Of a DNA stretch of 64,000 nt, positions 16,481 to 25,497 are shown piece after piece. Origin of the DNA: Shouchella clausii (GTDB lineage: Bacteria > Bacillota > Bacilli > Bacillales > Bacillaceae_D); the NCBI RefSeq assembly GCF_001598215.1, contig NZ_BCXJ01000004.1, positions 496,001-560,000 on the forward strand. The letters run 5' to 3'. The translations under genes were made by a program, and so were the position numbers. Each line of letters opens with the position of its first letter. Position 1 is the stretch's first letter. Under the pieces are notes generated by a model. It saw only the letters and a program-made list of their open reading frames with translations, searched no databases and was not told the origin of the DNA.

Positions 16481-17653
16481 TTAGCGCAACTCGAGCCTTC
16501 TTAAAAAGCGTCCAATCCGCTCAAGCGCTTCTTCTAAGTGGGTTAGCGAAGTTGCATAAGAGCAACGAATATGCCCTTCTCCGCCCTCACCAAACACAGA
16601 ACCTGGCACAACAGCGACACGTTCTTCCTTTAATAAGGCTTCCGCAAATTCTTCTGACGTAAACCCTGTATGGGCAATGGATGGAAATGCATAAAGGGCG
16701 CCGTCTGGATGATGGCACGGCAAACCAATTTCTTTCGCCGTTTTCACAAAAAAGTTGCGCCTTTGTTGATAAGACAGCTTCATCCGTTCTACATCATCCA
16801 TTCCGTGTTGCAACGCTTCAAGCGCTCCATATTGGGCCATTGTTGGCGCACACATGAGGCTGTATTGGTGGATTTTCAACATCGCTCCTAAGAGATCAGG
16901 AGGTGCTAGCGCAAAACCGACGCGCCAGCCTGTCATCGCAAATGCTTTCGAAAACCCATTAATAACAATCGTTTGCTCTTTCATGCCAGGAAGGGTAGCA
17001 AAGCAAACATGCTCTTTGTCGTAGGCGAGTTCGGCATAAATTTCATCAGAAAAAACAAACAGATTGTGCTTGCGGACGATGGCGGCAATTTCCTCTAGAC
17101 ATTTTTTGCTAATCGAGGATCCTGTTGGGTTATTTGGGTAACAAATCATGATTGCCTTTGTTTTATCGGTAACAGCTGCTTCAATATCAGCAGGCCGCAC
17201 TTCAAAATTTGTTTCAGCCGACGTCCCTACCGGCACAGGAACGCCACCTGCCATAGTGACAAGGGGGGCATAAGAAACAAAAGTCGGCTCAACGATAATC
17301 ACTTCGTCCCCTTCATTTAAAATCGCCCGCATGCCAAGATCAATTGCTTCGCTAGCTCCTACTGTCACTAAAATTTCTGTTTCTGGATTGTATGAAACGG
17401 CAAATCTTGCTTCCATGTAATTCGAAATCGCCTCACGCAATTCAATCAAACCGGCATTCGCTGAATAAGCAGTATACCCTCGCTCAAGAGAGAAAATGCT
17501 TTCTTCTCTAATATTCCATGGTGTCACAAAATCCGGTTCACCGACACCTAATGAAATCACATTCTCCATTTGCGAAGCTAAATCGAAAAAGCGACGGATG
17601 CCCGAAGGCTTGATTTCTGAAACACGGTCTGATAAGCGGGAATAGGAAGTCAT
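16481..17653 (-). CDS. alaT: Alanine/aspartate-type PLP aminotransferase (AlaT-like)
   Basis: A 390-residue class I/II fold-type I aminotransferase. It has LGVGEPDF near residue 33, CYPNNPTGS (about 160-168), the aspartate and tyrosine of VFSDEIYAELAY, and the PLP lysine in INGFSKAFAMTGWRVG (about 226-241). B. subtilis AlaT (YugH) makes alanine and is encoded with AlaR, as here. A start at 17653 has GGAG with a 9-bp spacer; an ATG five codons upstream (17668) overlaps the alaR stop as TAATG. The exact amino donor is inferred from gene order. Confidence 0.85.
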   Translation of the reverse strand: MTSYSRLSDRVSEIKPSGIRRFFDLASQMENVISLGVGEPDFVTPWNIREESIFSLERGYTAYSANAGLIELREAISNYMEARFAVSYNPETEILVTVGASEAIDLGMRAILNEGDEVIIVEPTFVSYAPLVTMAGGVPVPVGTSAETNFEVRPADIEAAVTDKTKAIMICYPNNPTGSSISKKCLEEIAAIVRKHNLFVFSDEIYAELAYDKEHVCFATLPGMKEQTIVINGFSKAFAMTGWRVGFALAPPDLLGAMLKIHQYSLMCAPTMAQYGALEALQHGMDDVERMKLSYQQRRNFFVKTAKEIGLPCHHPDGALYAFPSIAHTGFTSEEFAEALLKEERVAVVPGSVFGEGGEGHIRCSYATSLTHLEEALERIGRFLRRLELR

Positions 17654-17667
17654 CGCTACTTTCTCCA

Positions 17668-18165
17668 TTATGGGCTCACCACGATTCGTTTATCAGACTC
17701 TGGCTCTTTAAAAATCACGCCATCATGCTTATATGTTTTTAATTGAAAATGGGTTGTTGTTGATAGGACTGAATCAATCGTCGATAGACGTTCTGACACA
17801 AAACGGGCTGTTTCTTGCATCGTCTTGCCTTCGATCACGACGGACAAGTCATAGGCGCCAGACATTAAATAGAGTGCCTTCACTTCTGGAAAACGGTAAA
17901 TTCGTTCGGCAACTTCATCAAAGCCCACGCCTCTTTTTGGAGCGACTTTCACATCAATTGTCGCTGTAACCGTTTCTTTGGCAGGCAATTTCGTCCAGTC
18001 AACGACTGCCGAATAGCTGAGGATGACATTTTTATCTTCTAGCTCTTTTACATATTGATCGACTTCTTCGCTTGTCAAATCAACCATTTTTGCAATTTTG
18101 CTTGATTCCATACGTCCATTCGCTTCAATAATCTGTAAAATTTCATAAGCTTTTTGGTCTAACAT
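17668..18165 (-). CDS. alaR: Lrp/AsnC family regulator (AlaR-like)
   Basis: A 165-residue Lrp/AsnC protein with an N-terminal winged helix-turn-helix (LDQKAYEILQIIEANGRMESSKIAKMVDLTSEEVDQYVKEL) and a C-terminal RAM/ligand-sensing domain. The latter ends in FQLKTYKHDGVIFKE. In B. subtilis AlaR activates alaT. A strong GGGGGGAG site points to the start at 18165 rather than an upstream in-frame codon. It overlaps the following aminotransferase frame, which implies translational coupling. Confidence 0.87.
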   Translation of the reverse strand: MLDQKAYEILQIIEANGRMESSKIAKMVDLTSEEVDQYVKELEDKNVILSYSAVVDWTKLPAKETVTATIDVKVAPKRGVGFDEVAERIYRFPEVKALYLMSGAYDLSVVIEGKTMQETARFVSERLSTIDSVLSTTTHFQLKTYKHDGVIFKEPESDKRIVVSP

Positions 18166-18287
18166 GGACGCTCTCCCCCCATCGTTTGTTCTTTCTTGCA
18201 GCATTTTTGTATTCCTAATGATACCACACAAGCAGCTAAATTGGTCTAATGAAAAATGAAGGAAAAACGCCTGCCTTACTTGTGTCT

Positions 18288-18322
18288 ATAAAAAAAAGCC
18301 GCACATCAATATGCAGCTTTTA
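18288..18322 (-). terminator. Terminator after luxS
   Basis: Minus-strand stem AAAGCTGCA/TGCGGCTTT with an 8-nt loop, followed by a run of eight T. Confidence 0.8.
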
Positions 18323-18327
18323 ACACT

Positions 18328-18798
18328 TTAAAATACTTGCTTTAACGATTGTTTATCCTCAGTAAGCCATTTGCGCATGACTTCTTTCGTTCCTTCCAAA
18401 TCATGCAATGCCGCTTGCCCACATTCTTTTTCCGTTGCCGCAGGAACTGTTTCAATCGACAGCGAATACGTCATTGTCTTTTCAAGCACATCGATGATTT
18501 CTTCGACAGACGGGGTTCCGCTCATAATTAAATAATAGCCGGTTTGGCAGCCCATTGGGGAAATATCGATGACATCAAAATGGTCATATTCCTCTGAAAA
18601 GCGGCGAATGTTAATAGCAAGCAAATGTTCTAACGTATGAATCACACCAGGTTTTAGCGCTTCTTTATTAGGCTGGCAAAACCGAATGTCAAACTTATTC
18701 ACTTCGCCGTCACTGCCAATCTTGTGTTTCCCACAATGGCGGACATACGGGGCCTTTACAATCGTATGGTCAAGTTCAAAACTTTCTACTGAAGGCAT
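18328..18798 (-). CDS. luxS: S-ribosylhomocysteine lyase LuxS
   Basis: A 156-residue LuxS that cleaves S-ribosylhomocysteine into homocysteine and DPD, the precursor of autoinducer-2, as part of the activated methyl cycle. The metal site is complete: H54 and H58 in HTLEH (with catalytic E57) and the cysteine of [11 protein letters not shown] near residue 126, plus RHCG near 20-23. The ATG at 18798 is chosen because GGAG is 8 bp upstream and the protein then begins [11 protein letters not shown] as in B. subtilis. Monocistronic. Confidence 0.97.
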   Translation of the reverse strand: MPSVESFELDHTIVKAPYVRHCGKHKIGSDGEVNKFDIRFCQPNKEALKPGVIHTLEHLLAINIRRFSEEYDHFDVIDISPMGCQTGYYLIMSGTPSVEEIIDVLEKTMTYSLSIETVPAATEKECGQAALHDLEGTKEVMRKWLTEDKQSLKQVF

Positions 18799-18924
18799 CG
18801 TATCCACTCCTTTTGTATTTCCTTTTAGTATATAGGATAATGAGTCGTCCTGTCGAAGTGTTTGTTTATGATTTTAGAAGATCGGGTATAAATGAATGGG
18901 TTGTTTCATGTCTGGAGGGAGAAT

Positions 18925-19755
18925 ATGGACTTGCGTTTTGCTCGTTTGTTTACAAAGAAATTGATTGCCCAAATAAAAAGCGATCCTATTCCTGACTTGG
19001 CGGCTACGCTTGCTTTTTATTTTATTTTATCGATTTTTCCACTCATGATTTTTGTGCTCGCCGGCGTATCCTTTTTTGAAATTAACAATGATGAAGTACA
19101 AAACTTAATTAATGCCTATTTTCCTGGTGAAATTGGCGACACGTTCAGCCGAATTGTCCTAAATACCATTGGTGAACCACAAGCAGGCTTGCTGTCAATT
19201 GGGATCTTAGGCACGCTCTGGTCGGCTTCAAACGGGATCAACGCTTTTATTCGTTCAGTAAACCGCGCTTACAACATTGAAGAGACGAGACATTTTTTAA
19301 AGCTTCGCAGCATTGCGATTGGATTGACAATTGGTATGGTGTTGCTTATTATCATCACACTCGCTCTTCCCGTATTTGGGAATCAAATTTTAACCATTCT
19401 TGAGGCGTTTTTGCTTCTTCCAACCGAGCTCGTTTCCGCACTCGACAATTTGCGCTGGGTTGCAGCATTTGCAATCATGATTGTCGCTCTAATGGCGTTG
19501 TACTGGATTGCACCTAACACGAAACAGCGCTTTCGCGACGGGCTAACAGGGGCTATTTTCGCCACAATCGGTTGGCAGTTAATTTCCTTTTTCTTCTCCC
19601 TTTATGTCAGTCATTACGCCAATTATGAAAGCACATACGGCCCGCTGGCAGGCGTGATCATTCTTATGTTTTGGTTCTTTCTGACCGGGATTATCCTCAT
19701 TGTAGGAGCGGAAATAAACGCGACTTTGCACCATTTGCGAAAAAAAAGCGCTTAA
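18925..19755 (+). CDS. YihY/BrkB family inner-membrane protein (YfkH-like)
   Basis: A 276-residue YihY/virulence factor BrkB family protein, once misnamed ribonuclease BN. Six membrane helices are visible, with the family stretches LAATLAFYFILSIFPLMIFVLA (about residues 28-49), LWSASNGINAFIRSVNRAYN and YGPLAGVIILMFWFFLTGIILIVGAEINA near the C-terminus. The function is unsettled, possibly transport. GGAGGG precedes the ATG at 18925; an ATG 11 codons upstream lacks a site. Divergent from luxS. Confidence 0.87.
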   Translation: MDLRFARLFTKKLIAQIKSDPIPDLAATLAFYFILSIFPLMIFVLAGVSFFEINNDEVQNLINAYFPGEIGDTFSRIVLNTIGEPQAGLLSIGILGTLWSASNGINAFIRSVNRAYNIEETRHFLKLRSIAIGLTIGMVLLIIITLALPVFGNQILTILEAFLLLPTELVSALDNLRWVAAFAIMIVALMALYWIAPNTKQRFRDGLTGAIFATIGWQLISFFFSLYVSHYANYESTYGPLAGVIILMFWFFLTGIILIVGAEINATLHHLRKKSA

Positions 19756-19827
19756 AACGTATAGAAACGAGTTATGTGGGTATGATGGTAGCAGAACTTA
19801 CCAATTAGTCATTTGAGGAGTGGTATG

Positions 19828-20100
19828 ATGAATAAAACAGAATTGATTAATGCCCTTGCTGAACGCACCCAGCTTTCAAAAAAAGATGCATCGGCTGCCG
19901 TTAACAGCATGTTTGATTTAATTTCAGAGTCACTTGGCAAAGGTGAAAGTGTCCAACTAATTGGCTTCGGCAACTTTGAAGTCCGCGAGCGAGCAGCAAG
20001 AAAAGGCCGCAATCCACAAACAGGTGAAGAAATCGATATCGCCGCCACAAAAACGCCTGCATTTAAAGCAGGCAAACAACTAAAAGACGCTGTAAAATAA
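19828..20100 (+). CDS. HU-type DNA-binding protein
   Basis: A 90-residue HU/IHF nucleoid protein. It begins [21 protein letters not shown] and carries the HU signature [21 protein letters not shown] (split here: [12 protein letters not shown] at about 46-57, then [10 protein letters not shown]) and the C-terminal [13 protein letters not shown]. The beta-arm arginines and proline at RNPQTG that insert in the minor groove are present. The start at 19828 gives the usual N-terminus. It is close to HBsu in size and could be the main HU or a paralog. It ends at a strong terminator. Confidence 0.92.
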   Translation: MNKTELINALAERTQLSKKDASAAVNSMFDLISESLGKGESVQLIGFGNFEVRERAARKGRNPQTGEEIDIAATKTPAFKAGKQLKDAVK

Positions 20101-20103
20101 GAG

Positions 20104-20139
20104 AACGCAAGCGCTCGCCCGCGAACGCTTGCGTTTTTT
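20104..20139. terminator. Bidirectional terminator between hu and yuiF
   Basis: A 10-bp GC-rich stem, AACGCAAGCG with CGCTTGCGTT, followed by six T on the plus strand. It is located between convergent genes. Confidence 0.85.
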
Positions 20140-20154
20140 CGTTCCCACCCTTCC

Positions 20155-21483
20155 CTACAAGACCATTGCTGCGATCCAACCAAATACAAACAACGGAACG
20201 GTAAAGTGGAGAAAAGTCGGCACACATGTATCCCAAATATGGTTGTGTTGGCCGTCGGCATTTAAGCCTGCAGTAGAGCCTAGAGTTGAATCAGATGCAG
20301 GCGCTCCTGCATCGCCAATTGCCCCTGCTGAACCAATGAGCGAAATAATCGCCATTGTGGATAAACCTAGCTCCATGCCAAGGGGCACAAATAACACAGC
20401 AATGATCGGAATTGTCGAAAACGATGAGCCAATGCCTAAAGTAATAACTAGCCCAACAGCAAGCATCGCCACTACCGCAATCGCTTTATTGCCTCCAAGG
20501 GCAGCGACGACGTCGGCCACAAGTGTTTCTACGTGCCCCGTTTCCCTAATTACATCAGCAAAACCAGCAGCGGCAAGCATAACAAAGCCGATAAAAGCCA
20601 TCATTTTCATACCGTCGGTAATCATGTCGTCGGCAATTCGAAATTGCACGGCTCTCGTAGCCAACAATACGAAAATGCCAGACAACGCAGCTGGTACCAT
20701 CGAGTCGCTATATGCCCATTGCACAGCAACTGTAACGACAACTGCCACCCCAGCGGCGGTCAGTGTCCACTTTGTATAGGACTGCTGTTCTTGTACATGC
20801 CCAAAGCCGGCCAGTGGTTCGTCATCATACGCTCTGTTTTTGCGATAACTTACAAATACGGCAATCGCCAAGCCAAGTACAGAACTTGCTGTAGGCAGAA
20901 GCATGGCTTCAGGTATCATCGCCATATCGATTACAAGCCCGCTTTGTGCCATATTGTCGGCAATGATACGATGAAAAAGTTGGCCGAACCCATAAGGGAG
21001 AAGCATATAAGGAGCTGTGAGGCCAAAGGTGAGAATACAAGCAATTAAACGTCTGTCTACTTGTAGCTGATTTAAGATGGTCAAAATTGGCGGAATTAAA
21101 ATTGGAATAAAAGCAATGTGGATCGGTATCAGATTTTGTGACATGCACGCGACAATGGTCAACATTAGAAAAAGCAACATTTTTGTCAACGTCTGCCGCC
21201 TGCTCTCTCCTTTTCGTTCCATCCACTGCTGGAGTTTGCCAATTAAAAAGTCTGGTAGCCCTGTTTTAGCTAGTGCAATAGCAAATCCGCCCAACAGAGC
21301 GTAGCTAAAAGCAATTTCTGCATTGCCTCCCAATCCAGCCGTAAACACTTGGACTGTTGTGTTAAAACTTAGCCCACCAACAAGCCCGCCAACAATAGCC
21401 GATATCGCTAAAGCCAACACAACGTGCACACGTAGCAAACTCAAAAGCAGCATTAAGCCAACTGCGACGACAACAGCATTCAT
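20155..21483 (-). CDS. yuiF: YuiF-like Na+/H+ antiporter/amino-acid permease family protein
   Basis: A 442-residue membrane protein of the COG2056 (NhaC-like) family with about 12 helices. Characteristic parts are ALLGGFAIALAKTGLPDFL, MSQNLIPIHIAFIPILIPP and the C-terminal GSAGAIGDAGAPASDSTLGSTAGLN, where a broken helix resembles the ion site of NhaC-type carriers. B. subtilis YuiF is assigned as an amino-acid transporter. AAAGGA precedes the ATG at 21483; a TTG three codons upstream is an alternative. The next genes (pepA, yuiD, yuiC, yuiB) keep the B. subtilis order. Confidence 0.83.
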   Translation of the reverse strand: MNAVVVAVGLMLLLSLLRVHVVLALAISAIVGGLVGGLSFNTTVQVFTAGLGGNAEIAFSYALLGGFAIALAKTGLPDFLIGKLQQWMERKGESRRQTLTKMLLFLMLTIVACMSQNLIPIHIAFIPILIPPILTILNQLQVDRRLIACILTFGLTAPYMLLPYGFGQLFHRIIADNMAQSGLVIDMAMIPEAMLLPTASSVLGLAIAVFVSYRKNRAYDDEPLAGFGHVQEQQSYTKWTLTAAGVAVVVTVAVQWAYSDSMVPAALSGIFVLLATRAVQFRIADDMITDGMKMMAFIGFVMLAAAGFADVIRETGHVETLVADVVAALGGNKAIAVVAMLAVGLVITLGIGSSFSTIPIIAVLFVPLGMELGLSTMAIISLIGSAGAIGDAGAPASDSTLGSTAGLNADGQHNHIWDTCVPTFLHFTVPLFVFGWIAAMVL

Positions 21484-21651
21484 ACATACCAATTCCTTTA
21501 TCTTATTAAATCATTAAACAACGAAAACATTTACTACGTTACCATGCCTGTTTTTTTCTGTCAACCATTGCCGTGCTGCCAAAAAAACGCCTCCATCTAG
21601 AATCAAATCAACACGCCTCACATTGATCGGCACACACATATGCATATGCAA

Positions 21652-21684
21652 AATAAAAAACGCTAAAGGAATAACCTTTAGCGC
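21652..21684 (-). terminator. Terminator after the 93-aa gene
   Basis: Minus-strand stem CGCTAAAGG/CCTTTAGCG with a 5-nt loop and a following T6 run. Confidence 0.8.
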
Positions 21685-21689
21685 TTCGA

Positions 21690-21971
21690 TTAAAAAGCAA
21701 TGATTTTTGTAAACGATAATGATTTGTTGCGGCGCCCTTTTAATTGGTAAGAAATAGTGTCGCCTGCTTGAACAGACAATTTTACTGGTTCCGTAAAGGA
21801 TGCATCATTTGTAGCAAAAAGCGTATGGGTGCCTGCTGGAACTTCGATCGTCATTTTTTGTTTTCGTTTTAATGCACCGACAAAATGGTCGTTAAGAAAA
21901 ACACGGCATTTCCGCCCCATGGTGCCAAGTTCTCGCGTACGCTTTATTTCGACATAGGCCGTTTCAATCAT
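21690..21971 (-). CDS. Small basic beta-rich protein of unknown function
   Basis: A 93-residue soluble protein, basic, with predicted beta strands: CRVFLNDHFVGALKRKQKMTIEVPAGTHTLFATN and VKLSVQAGDTISYQLKGRR. The pattern 'x-V-x-L-N-x-x-x-V-G-x-L' followed by 'V-P-x-G-x-H-x-L' resembles PEGA-like or DUF2846-type beta sandwiches, but I do not assign a family. A good ribosome binding site (GGAAGGAG) precedes the ATG. It lies between yuiF and pepA, both on the same strand, and has its own terminator. Confidence 0.7.
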   Translation of the reverse strand: MIETAYVEIKRTRELGTMGRKCRVFLNDHFVGALKRKQKMTIEVPAGTHTLFATNDASFTEPVKLSVQAGDTISYQLKGRRNKSLSFTKIIAF

Positions 21972-22081
21972 TTTGTTCTCCTTCCTCGTCCAGAAACAAT
22001 CTGCTCACACGAATCCTTACTCCGTATTATAATCCTATTTCGCCATGCGTACAAGAACAAAAAATGGGAAACGAAAGTAAG

Positions 22082-23572
22082 TTATGCTTCGCTTAACGAC
22101 TCAACATAATGGGCTAACGTCCGCGCCATCACCCCTGTGGCTCCTGCCGGACCAATGTTTGTTGCTTTGTTTAAATAACCCGTTCCGGCAATGTCGAGAT
22201 GGACCCACGGCGTTTTTTCGGCAAAGGCGCCGATAAACAACCCAGCTGTTATGCTTGCGCCTGGACGCCCAGGTGAATTGTTCAAGTCGGCGATATCGCT
22301 CGATTCTAACAGCTTTTTATACCCTTTTCCACTTGGAAACTGCCAAATTGGCTCTCCTGCTTTATCGCCTGCTGCTTTAACCGCCTCCATGAGCGCATCA
22401 TCGTTAGCAACTGCTCCAGTCGTTTCGTGGCCAAGAGCCACAACACAAGCGCCTGTTAACGTTGCTACATCGATAAGCCGTTTGGCGCCAAGCTGTTTCG
22501 CATACGTAATCCCATCTGCTAAAACCAAACGCCCCTCGGCGTCTGCATTGCGCATTTCAATTGTTTTGCCGCTTAGTGAACAGATGACATCACCTGGCTT
22601 CATCGCGGAGCCATTAATTAAATTTTCACTTGATGGAATGACGGCCAATACATTGACTTTCGGTTTCATTTCACCAATAATGGCCATCGCCCCAAGCACT
22701 GCTGCCGCTCCGCCCATATCGTTTTTCATTTCATGCATGTTGGCAGGAGGTTTTAACGAATAGCCGCCAGAATCAAACGTAATTCCTTTTCCGACAAGCC
22801 CTGTTACATCGTCGCTTTCAGGGTTGCCATCGTAGCGGATAATAATCATTTTCGGCGGTTGATCGCTTCCATTAGCGACAGCTAATAGCGCCCCCATTCC
22901 AAAGCGTTCCATATCCTCTCGCTCAAGAACATTGAATGCAAAGCCGTATGTTTTAGCAAGCGCCTCTGATTCATTGGCCAAGTCGCTTGGCGTCAAGAGG
23001 TTGCCTGGCATATTCACGAGCTTGCGCGCCAAATTTGTCCCCTTTCCATATGTATATCCCCGGTCAGCATAAAAGGTGAGCCCTTCTCTGTTGCTATAAA
23101 GCGTTACTTTTGCAAGGGTTCTAATCGGTTCATTGCTCTTTTCTTTATACGTCTGTTTATCGTAGCTACCAAGAGCTATGCCTTCTCCAATCCCAAAGGC
23201 AGCATCTTCCGCCGAAACAACGTCTGTCACAAAACTATCCAGCAACACCCCTGCAGTTTCCACACGTTCTTTTTTTAGTTGCTTTCCTACATGGCCGAGA
23301 CATTCCCGCAACTCGTCTGTCCCGAATCCATCCTCTTCCCCTAAGTAGATCGCATAAATACGTTTAGCAGCAATCAAACCAAGCGTAGGAATGGTGAGGA
23401 TACCACCGCTTTTCTTTGGAAAAACGGTTTGCTTTTTTAACTCTCCCAACTGTCCTGCCAATGCCTCGTCTAGCGACTTCACTATACCGCTAAAAGGCTT
23501 TTTCTTCCATATTCCGACAACGAGCACTTCCTCCGATGAAGCCATTGTCCATTGATCTGTTAGATAAAACAT
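22082..23572 (-). CDS. pepA: Leucyl aminopeptidase (M17)
   Basis: A 496-residue cytosolic M17 leucyl aminopeptidase with two catalytic metals. The N-terminal macro-like domain runs to about residue 160. The catalytic domain has GKGITFDSGGYSLKP (about 263-277), KNDMGGAAAVLG and the signature NADAEGRLVLAD (about 345-356), with the active-site lysines and acids in place. GGAGGG lies 6 bp before the ATG. It corresponds to yuiE of B. subtilis and is divergent from yuiD. Confidence 0.96.
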   Translation of the reverse strand: MFYLTDQWTMASSEEVLVVGIWKKKPFSGIVKSLDEALAGQLGELKKQTVFPKKSGGILTIPTLGLIAAKRIYAIYLGEEDGFGTDELRECLGHVGKQLKKERVETAGVLLDSFVTDVVSAEDAAFGIGEGIALGSYDKQTYKEKSNEPIRTLAKVTLYSNREGLTFYADRGYTYGKGTNLARKLVNMPGNLLTPSDLANESEALAKTYGFAFNVLEREDMERFGMGALLAVANGSDQPPKMIIIRYDGNPESDDVTGLVGKGITFDSGGYSLKPPANMHEMKNDMGGAAAVLGAMAIIGEMKPKVNVLAVIPSSENLINGSAMKPGDVICSLSGKTIEMRNADAEGRLVLADGITYAKQLGAKRLIDVATLTGACVVALGHETTGAVANDDALMEAVKAAGDKAGEPIWQFPSGKGYKKLLESSDIADLNNSPGRPGASITAGLFIGAFAEKTPWVHLDIAGTGYLNKATNIGPAGATGVMARTLAHYVESLSEA

Positions 23573-23709
23573 GCAATTCCCTCCTCACTGCCAGTATACC
23601 ATAGCGGCTAAAATCCCTTACAAAAAATCAATATCCCGTCAAGGAAATCGCCATGAACGTATGTTATACTATACGAATTAAAGAGGCTTATCAGCGAAAG
23701 GAAGAGAAC

Positions 23710-24180
23710 ATGGAAATTTTGGATAATTTCCCGCTTTGGGCGGCATTTACGGCAATTATTATTGCGCAAGCGATTAAGATTCCACTCGCCTTTTTTGCTA
23801 CAAAAAAACTTGATTTTTCATTGTTCACAAGTACAGGCGGGATGCCCAGCTCTCATTCGGCGGCTGTTACCGCCTTGTCTACTGCCGTAGCGATTGAGCA
23901 TGGGTTGGACTCTTCCCTTTTTGCCGTATCCGCTGTGCTTGGCATTATTGTCATGTTTGATGCTACAGGCGTTAGGCGCCACGCAGGCTACCATGCCACT
24001 GTGTTAAACCAGCTCGTGCAAGACTTCAACAAGCTTGTAGAAGAAATTAAAACGTGGCCTAAGAAAGAAAATGAACAAAAACTAAAAGAGTTACTTGGCC
24101 ATCAGCCAATTGAAGTATTTTTCGGCGCGTTGCTGGGAATTATCCTCGCGTTGCTATTGCATACATGGTTCATAGGTTAA
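23710..24180 (+). CDS. yuiD: Divergent PAP2 family membrane protein YuiD
   Basis: A 156-residue membrane protein of the divergent PAP2 family (YuiD). The phosphatase-like motifs GGMPSSHSAAVTALSTAVA (about residues 40-58) and FDATGVRRHAGYHATVLNQL (about 84-103) are present, followed by a charged helix and a final membrane segment. AAAGGAAGAG precedes the ATG at 23710. Phosphatase activity on lipid pyrophosphates is possible but unproven. Divergent from pepA, ending in a shared terminator with yuiC. Confidence 0.87.
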   Translation: MEILDNFPLWAAFTAIIIAQAIKIPLAFFATKKLDFSLFTSTGGMPSSHSAAVTALSTAVAIEHGLDSSLFAVSAVLGIIVMFDATGVRRHAGYHATVLNQLVQDFNKLVEEIKTWPKKENEQKLKELLGHQPIEVFFGALLGIILALLLHTWFIG

Positions 24181-24184
24181 ATGC

Positions 24185-24220
24185 GAGCGGACAGGCTTTT
24201 TTAACAGCCTGTCCGCTCTA
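24185..24220. terminator. Bidirectional terminator between yuiD and yuiC
   Basis: A 12-bp stem GAGCGGACAGGC/GCCTGTCCGCTC with a T-rich loop, between convergent genes. Confidence 0.75.
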
Positions 24221-24841
24221 TTATGTGCGACGACGAAACACATGTATAGATGCATCGCTATTTAAATCATCAAGCTCTTTTTGCGTCAATTCGCCGCTTC
24301 CTTTTTTAATCATATACACATCAAGCTCTTGTTTCCCCCACTCGTTATAGACATCCGCAACGGTAGGATAATATAAATCGATGTGTTTCCCCTTTATAGC
24401 GGATCCTGTATCTGCCACTACCCCATACCCGTAACCTGGTACAAATAAAATGGAGCCAATCGGAAACACAGCAGGGTCTGCAGCAATCGTTGAATACGTA
24501 TTGCGCTCCACCGGCAAGCCAGAATACGTGATGCCATAGGCAGGATCGCCAGGCGCTTTCCCAGTTGACTCGACCCCTGCCGTATAGCCAGTGGCAGTTA
24601 CTCTTGTCCGTTCATAAAGACTGGTATCCAATTCCTTTTCCATCATTTTGTAAACCGGCACTGTTACGCCTGGAATCGTCTTTGCTTGAACAGCAGTGCG
24701 CTTTTCTACGCTTGGTAGAGAATGAAAATGGAAGACAGTTAAATTAGTAAAGACATGAACAGTTGTGAGCAGCGCGGCCATAAACAAAACGACCATCACC
24801 GCGCGAAACATCCATTTTCTTAAGTGGGTTGATTTAAGCAT
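24221..24841 (-). CDS. yuiC: 3D-domain (double-psi beta-barrel) protein YuiC
   Basis: A 206-residue protein with an N-terminal membrane anchor (about residues 13-33) and a C-terminal 3D domain related to MltA/Sps lytic transglycosylases. The three defining aspartates lie in [21 protein letters not shown] (split: [11 protein letters not shown], then KHIDLYY); TATGYTAG and [10 protein letters not shown] lie before them. B. subtilis YuiC is a stationary-phase survival protein homologue with muralytic activity. It acts outside the membrane on peptidoglycan. Confidence 0.87.
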   Translation of the reverse strand: MLKSTHLRKWMFRAVMVVLFMAALLTTVHVFTNLTVFHFHSLPSVEKRTAVQAKTIPGVTVPVYKMMEKELDTSLYERTRVTATGYTAGVESTGKAPGDPAYGITYSGLPVERNTYSTIAADPAVFPIGSILFVPGYGYGVVADTGSAIKGKHIDLYYPTVADVYNEWGKQELDVYMIKKGSGELTQKELDDLNSDASIHVFRRRT

Positions 24842-24923
24842 ACGTCACACTCCTCTTTTTACAGCATTGCCAGCAAAAGAGAGAATATGCACAAAAAAAC
24901 AGGCTAAAATCACGCCTGTTTGC

Positions 24924-25250
24924 TTAAAACATTTGATAGCCCGCTTTGCGGAGCAGTTTCATAATAATCCCCGAGGCAACGGCCCCTAAAAAGCCGCTTG
25001 CTAAAATAATCAAGTCTGCTAGATGAAGAGACACGACTTTTTCAAACAAAGCCGGAAATGCTTGTCCTGGAGCAGCGATATATTGGCGATAAGGCTCTTC
25101 GTTAACAATCAGCAACACTACAATTGGATAAAGAAACGCCATAATCCATGTTAACCGCAGCACCATATTAAGCAAAAAGCCGATACCCGCAAACAAAACA
25201 AAAAACAGCAAAATCGATACGATCAGTTGCAGTATATGGATTTCATTCAT
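24924..25250 (-). CDS. yuiB: YuiB-like membrane protein
   Basis: A 108-residue membrane protein with three hydrophobic segments (about residues 7-30, 34-49 and 78-97) and NEEPYRQYIAAPGQAFPALFEKVV between the second and third. Length and position between yuiC and yumB match B. subtilis yuiB; the function is unknown. A good GTAGGAGG site precedes the ATG. Confidence 0.75.
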   Translation of the reverse strand: MNEIHILQLIVSILLFFVLFAGIGFLLNMVLRLTWIMAFLYPIVVLLIVNEEPYRQYIAAPGQAFPALFEKVVSLHLADLIILASGFLGAVASGIIMKLLRKAGYQMF

Positions 25251-25320
25251 GTAAGCGCCCTCCTACAAAACTTAGTGTACTAAAAAAGCTTGATGTTGTC
25301 GACAAAGTCGAACATATCAA

Positions 25321-25437
25321 CCAGACGGTAGAAAACGTGTCAGACAAGCCCAGGCAAACGAAAATACAAACGTACAGCCATGAGCAATAGAACAAGTCTA
25401 TAAGCGGGATGTCTGCGAGCGTTTGGCTAAAGTCTGA
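25321..25437 (-). repeat. Interspersed non-coding repeat, copy C (divergent)
   Basis: The ends match the family: CCAGACGGTAGAAAACG...GTCAGAC at one side and TGCGAGCGTTTGGCTAAAGTCTGA at the other, in the same orientation as copy A. The interior is diverged, with short matches such as CATGAGCAATAGAAC. It lies between yuiB and the terminator of yumB. Confidence 0.6.
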
Positions 25438-25450
25438 GCTTCTGAACATA

Positions 25451-25487
25451 GAAAAAGGACGAATTTTGGCTAAGCAAAATTCGTCCC
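25451..25487 (-). terminator. Terminator after yumB
   Basis: A 12-bp stem (GGACGAATTTTG with CAAAATTCGTCC) followed on the minus strand by five T. Confidence 0.8.
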
Positions 25488-25497
25488 GTTTCGCTCA

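Noticed and set aside
20129-20779. Long open frame on the plus strand, antisense to yuiF
   Set aside because: It is the reverse shadow of a well-supported transporter gene, has alanine/threonine/serine-biased composition, and has no ribosome binding site.
22191-22763. Open frame antisense to pepA
   Set aside because: The pepA frame has full M17 motifs; the antisense protein has low-complexity composition and no start signal.
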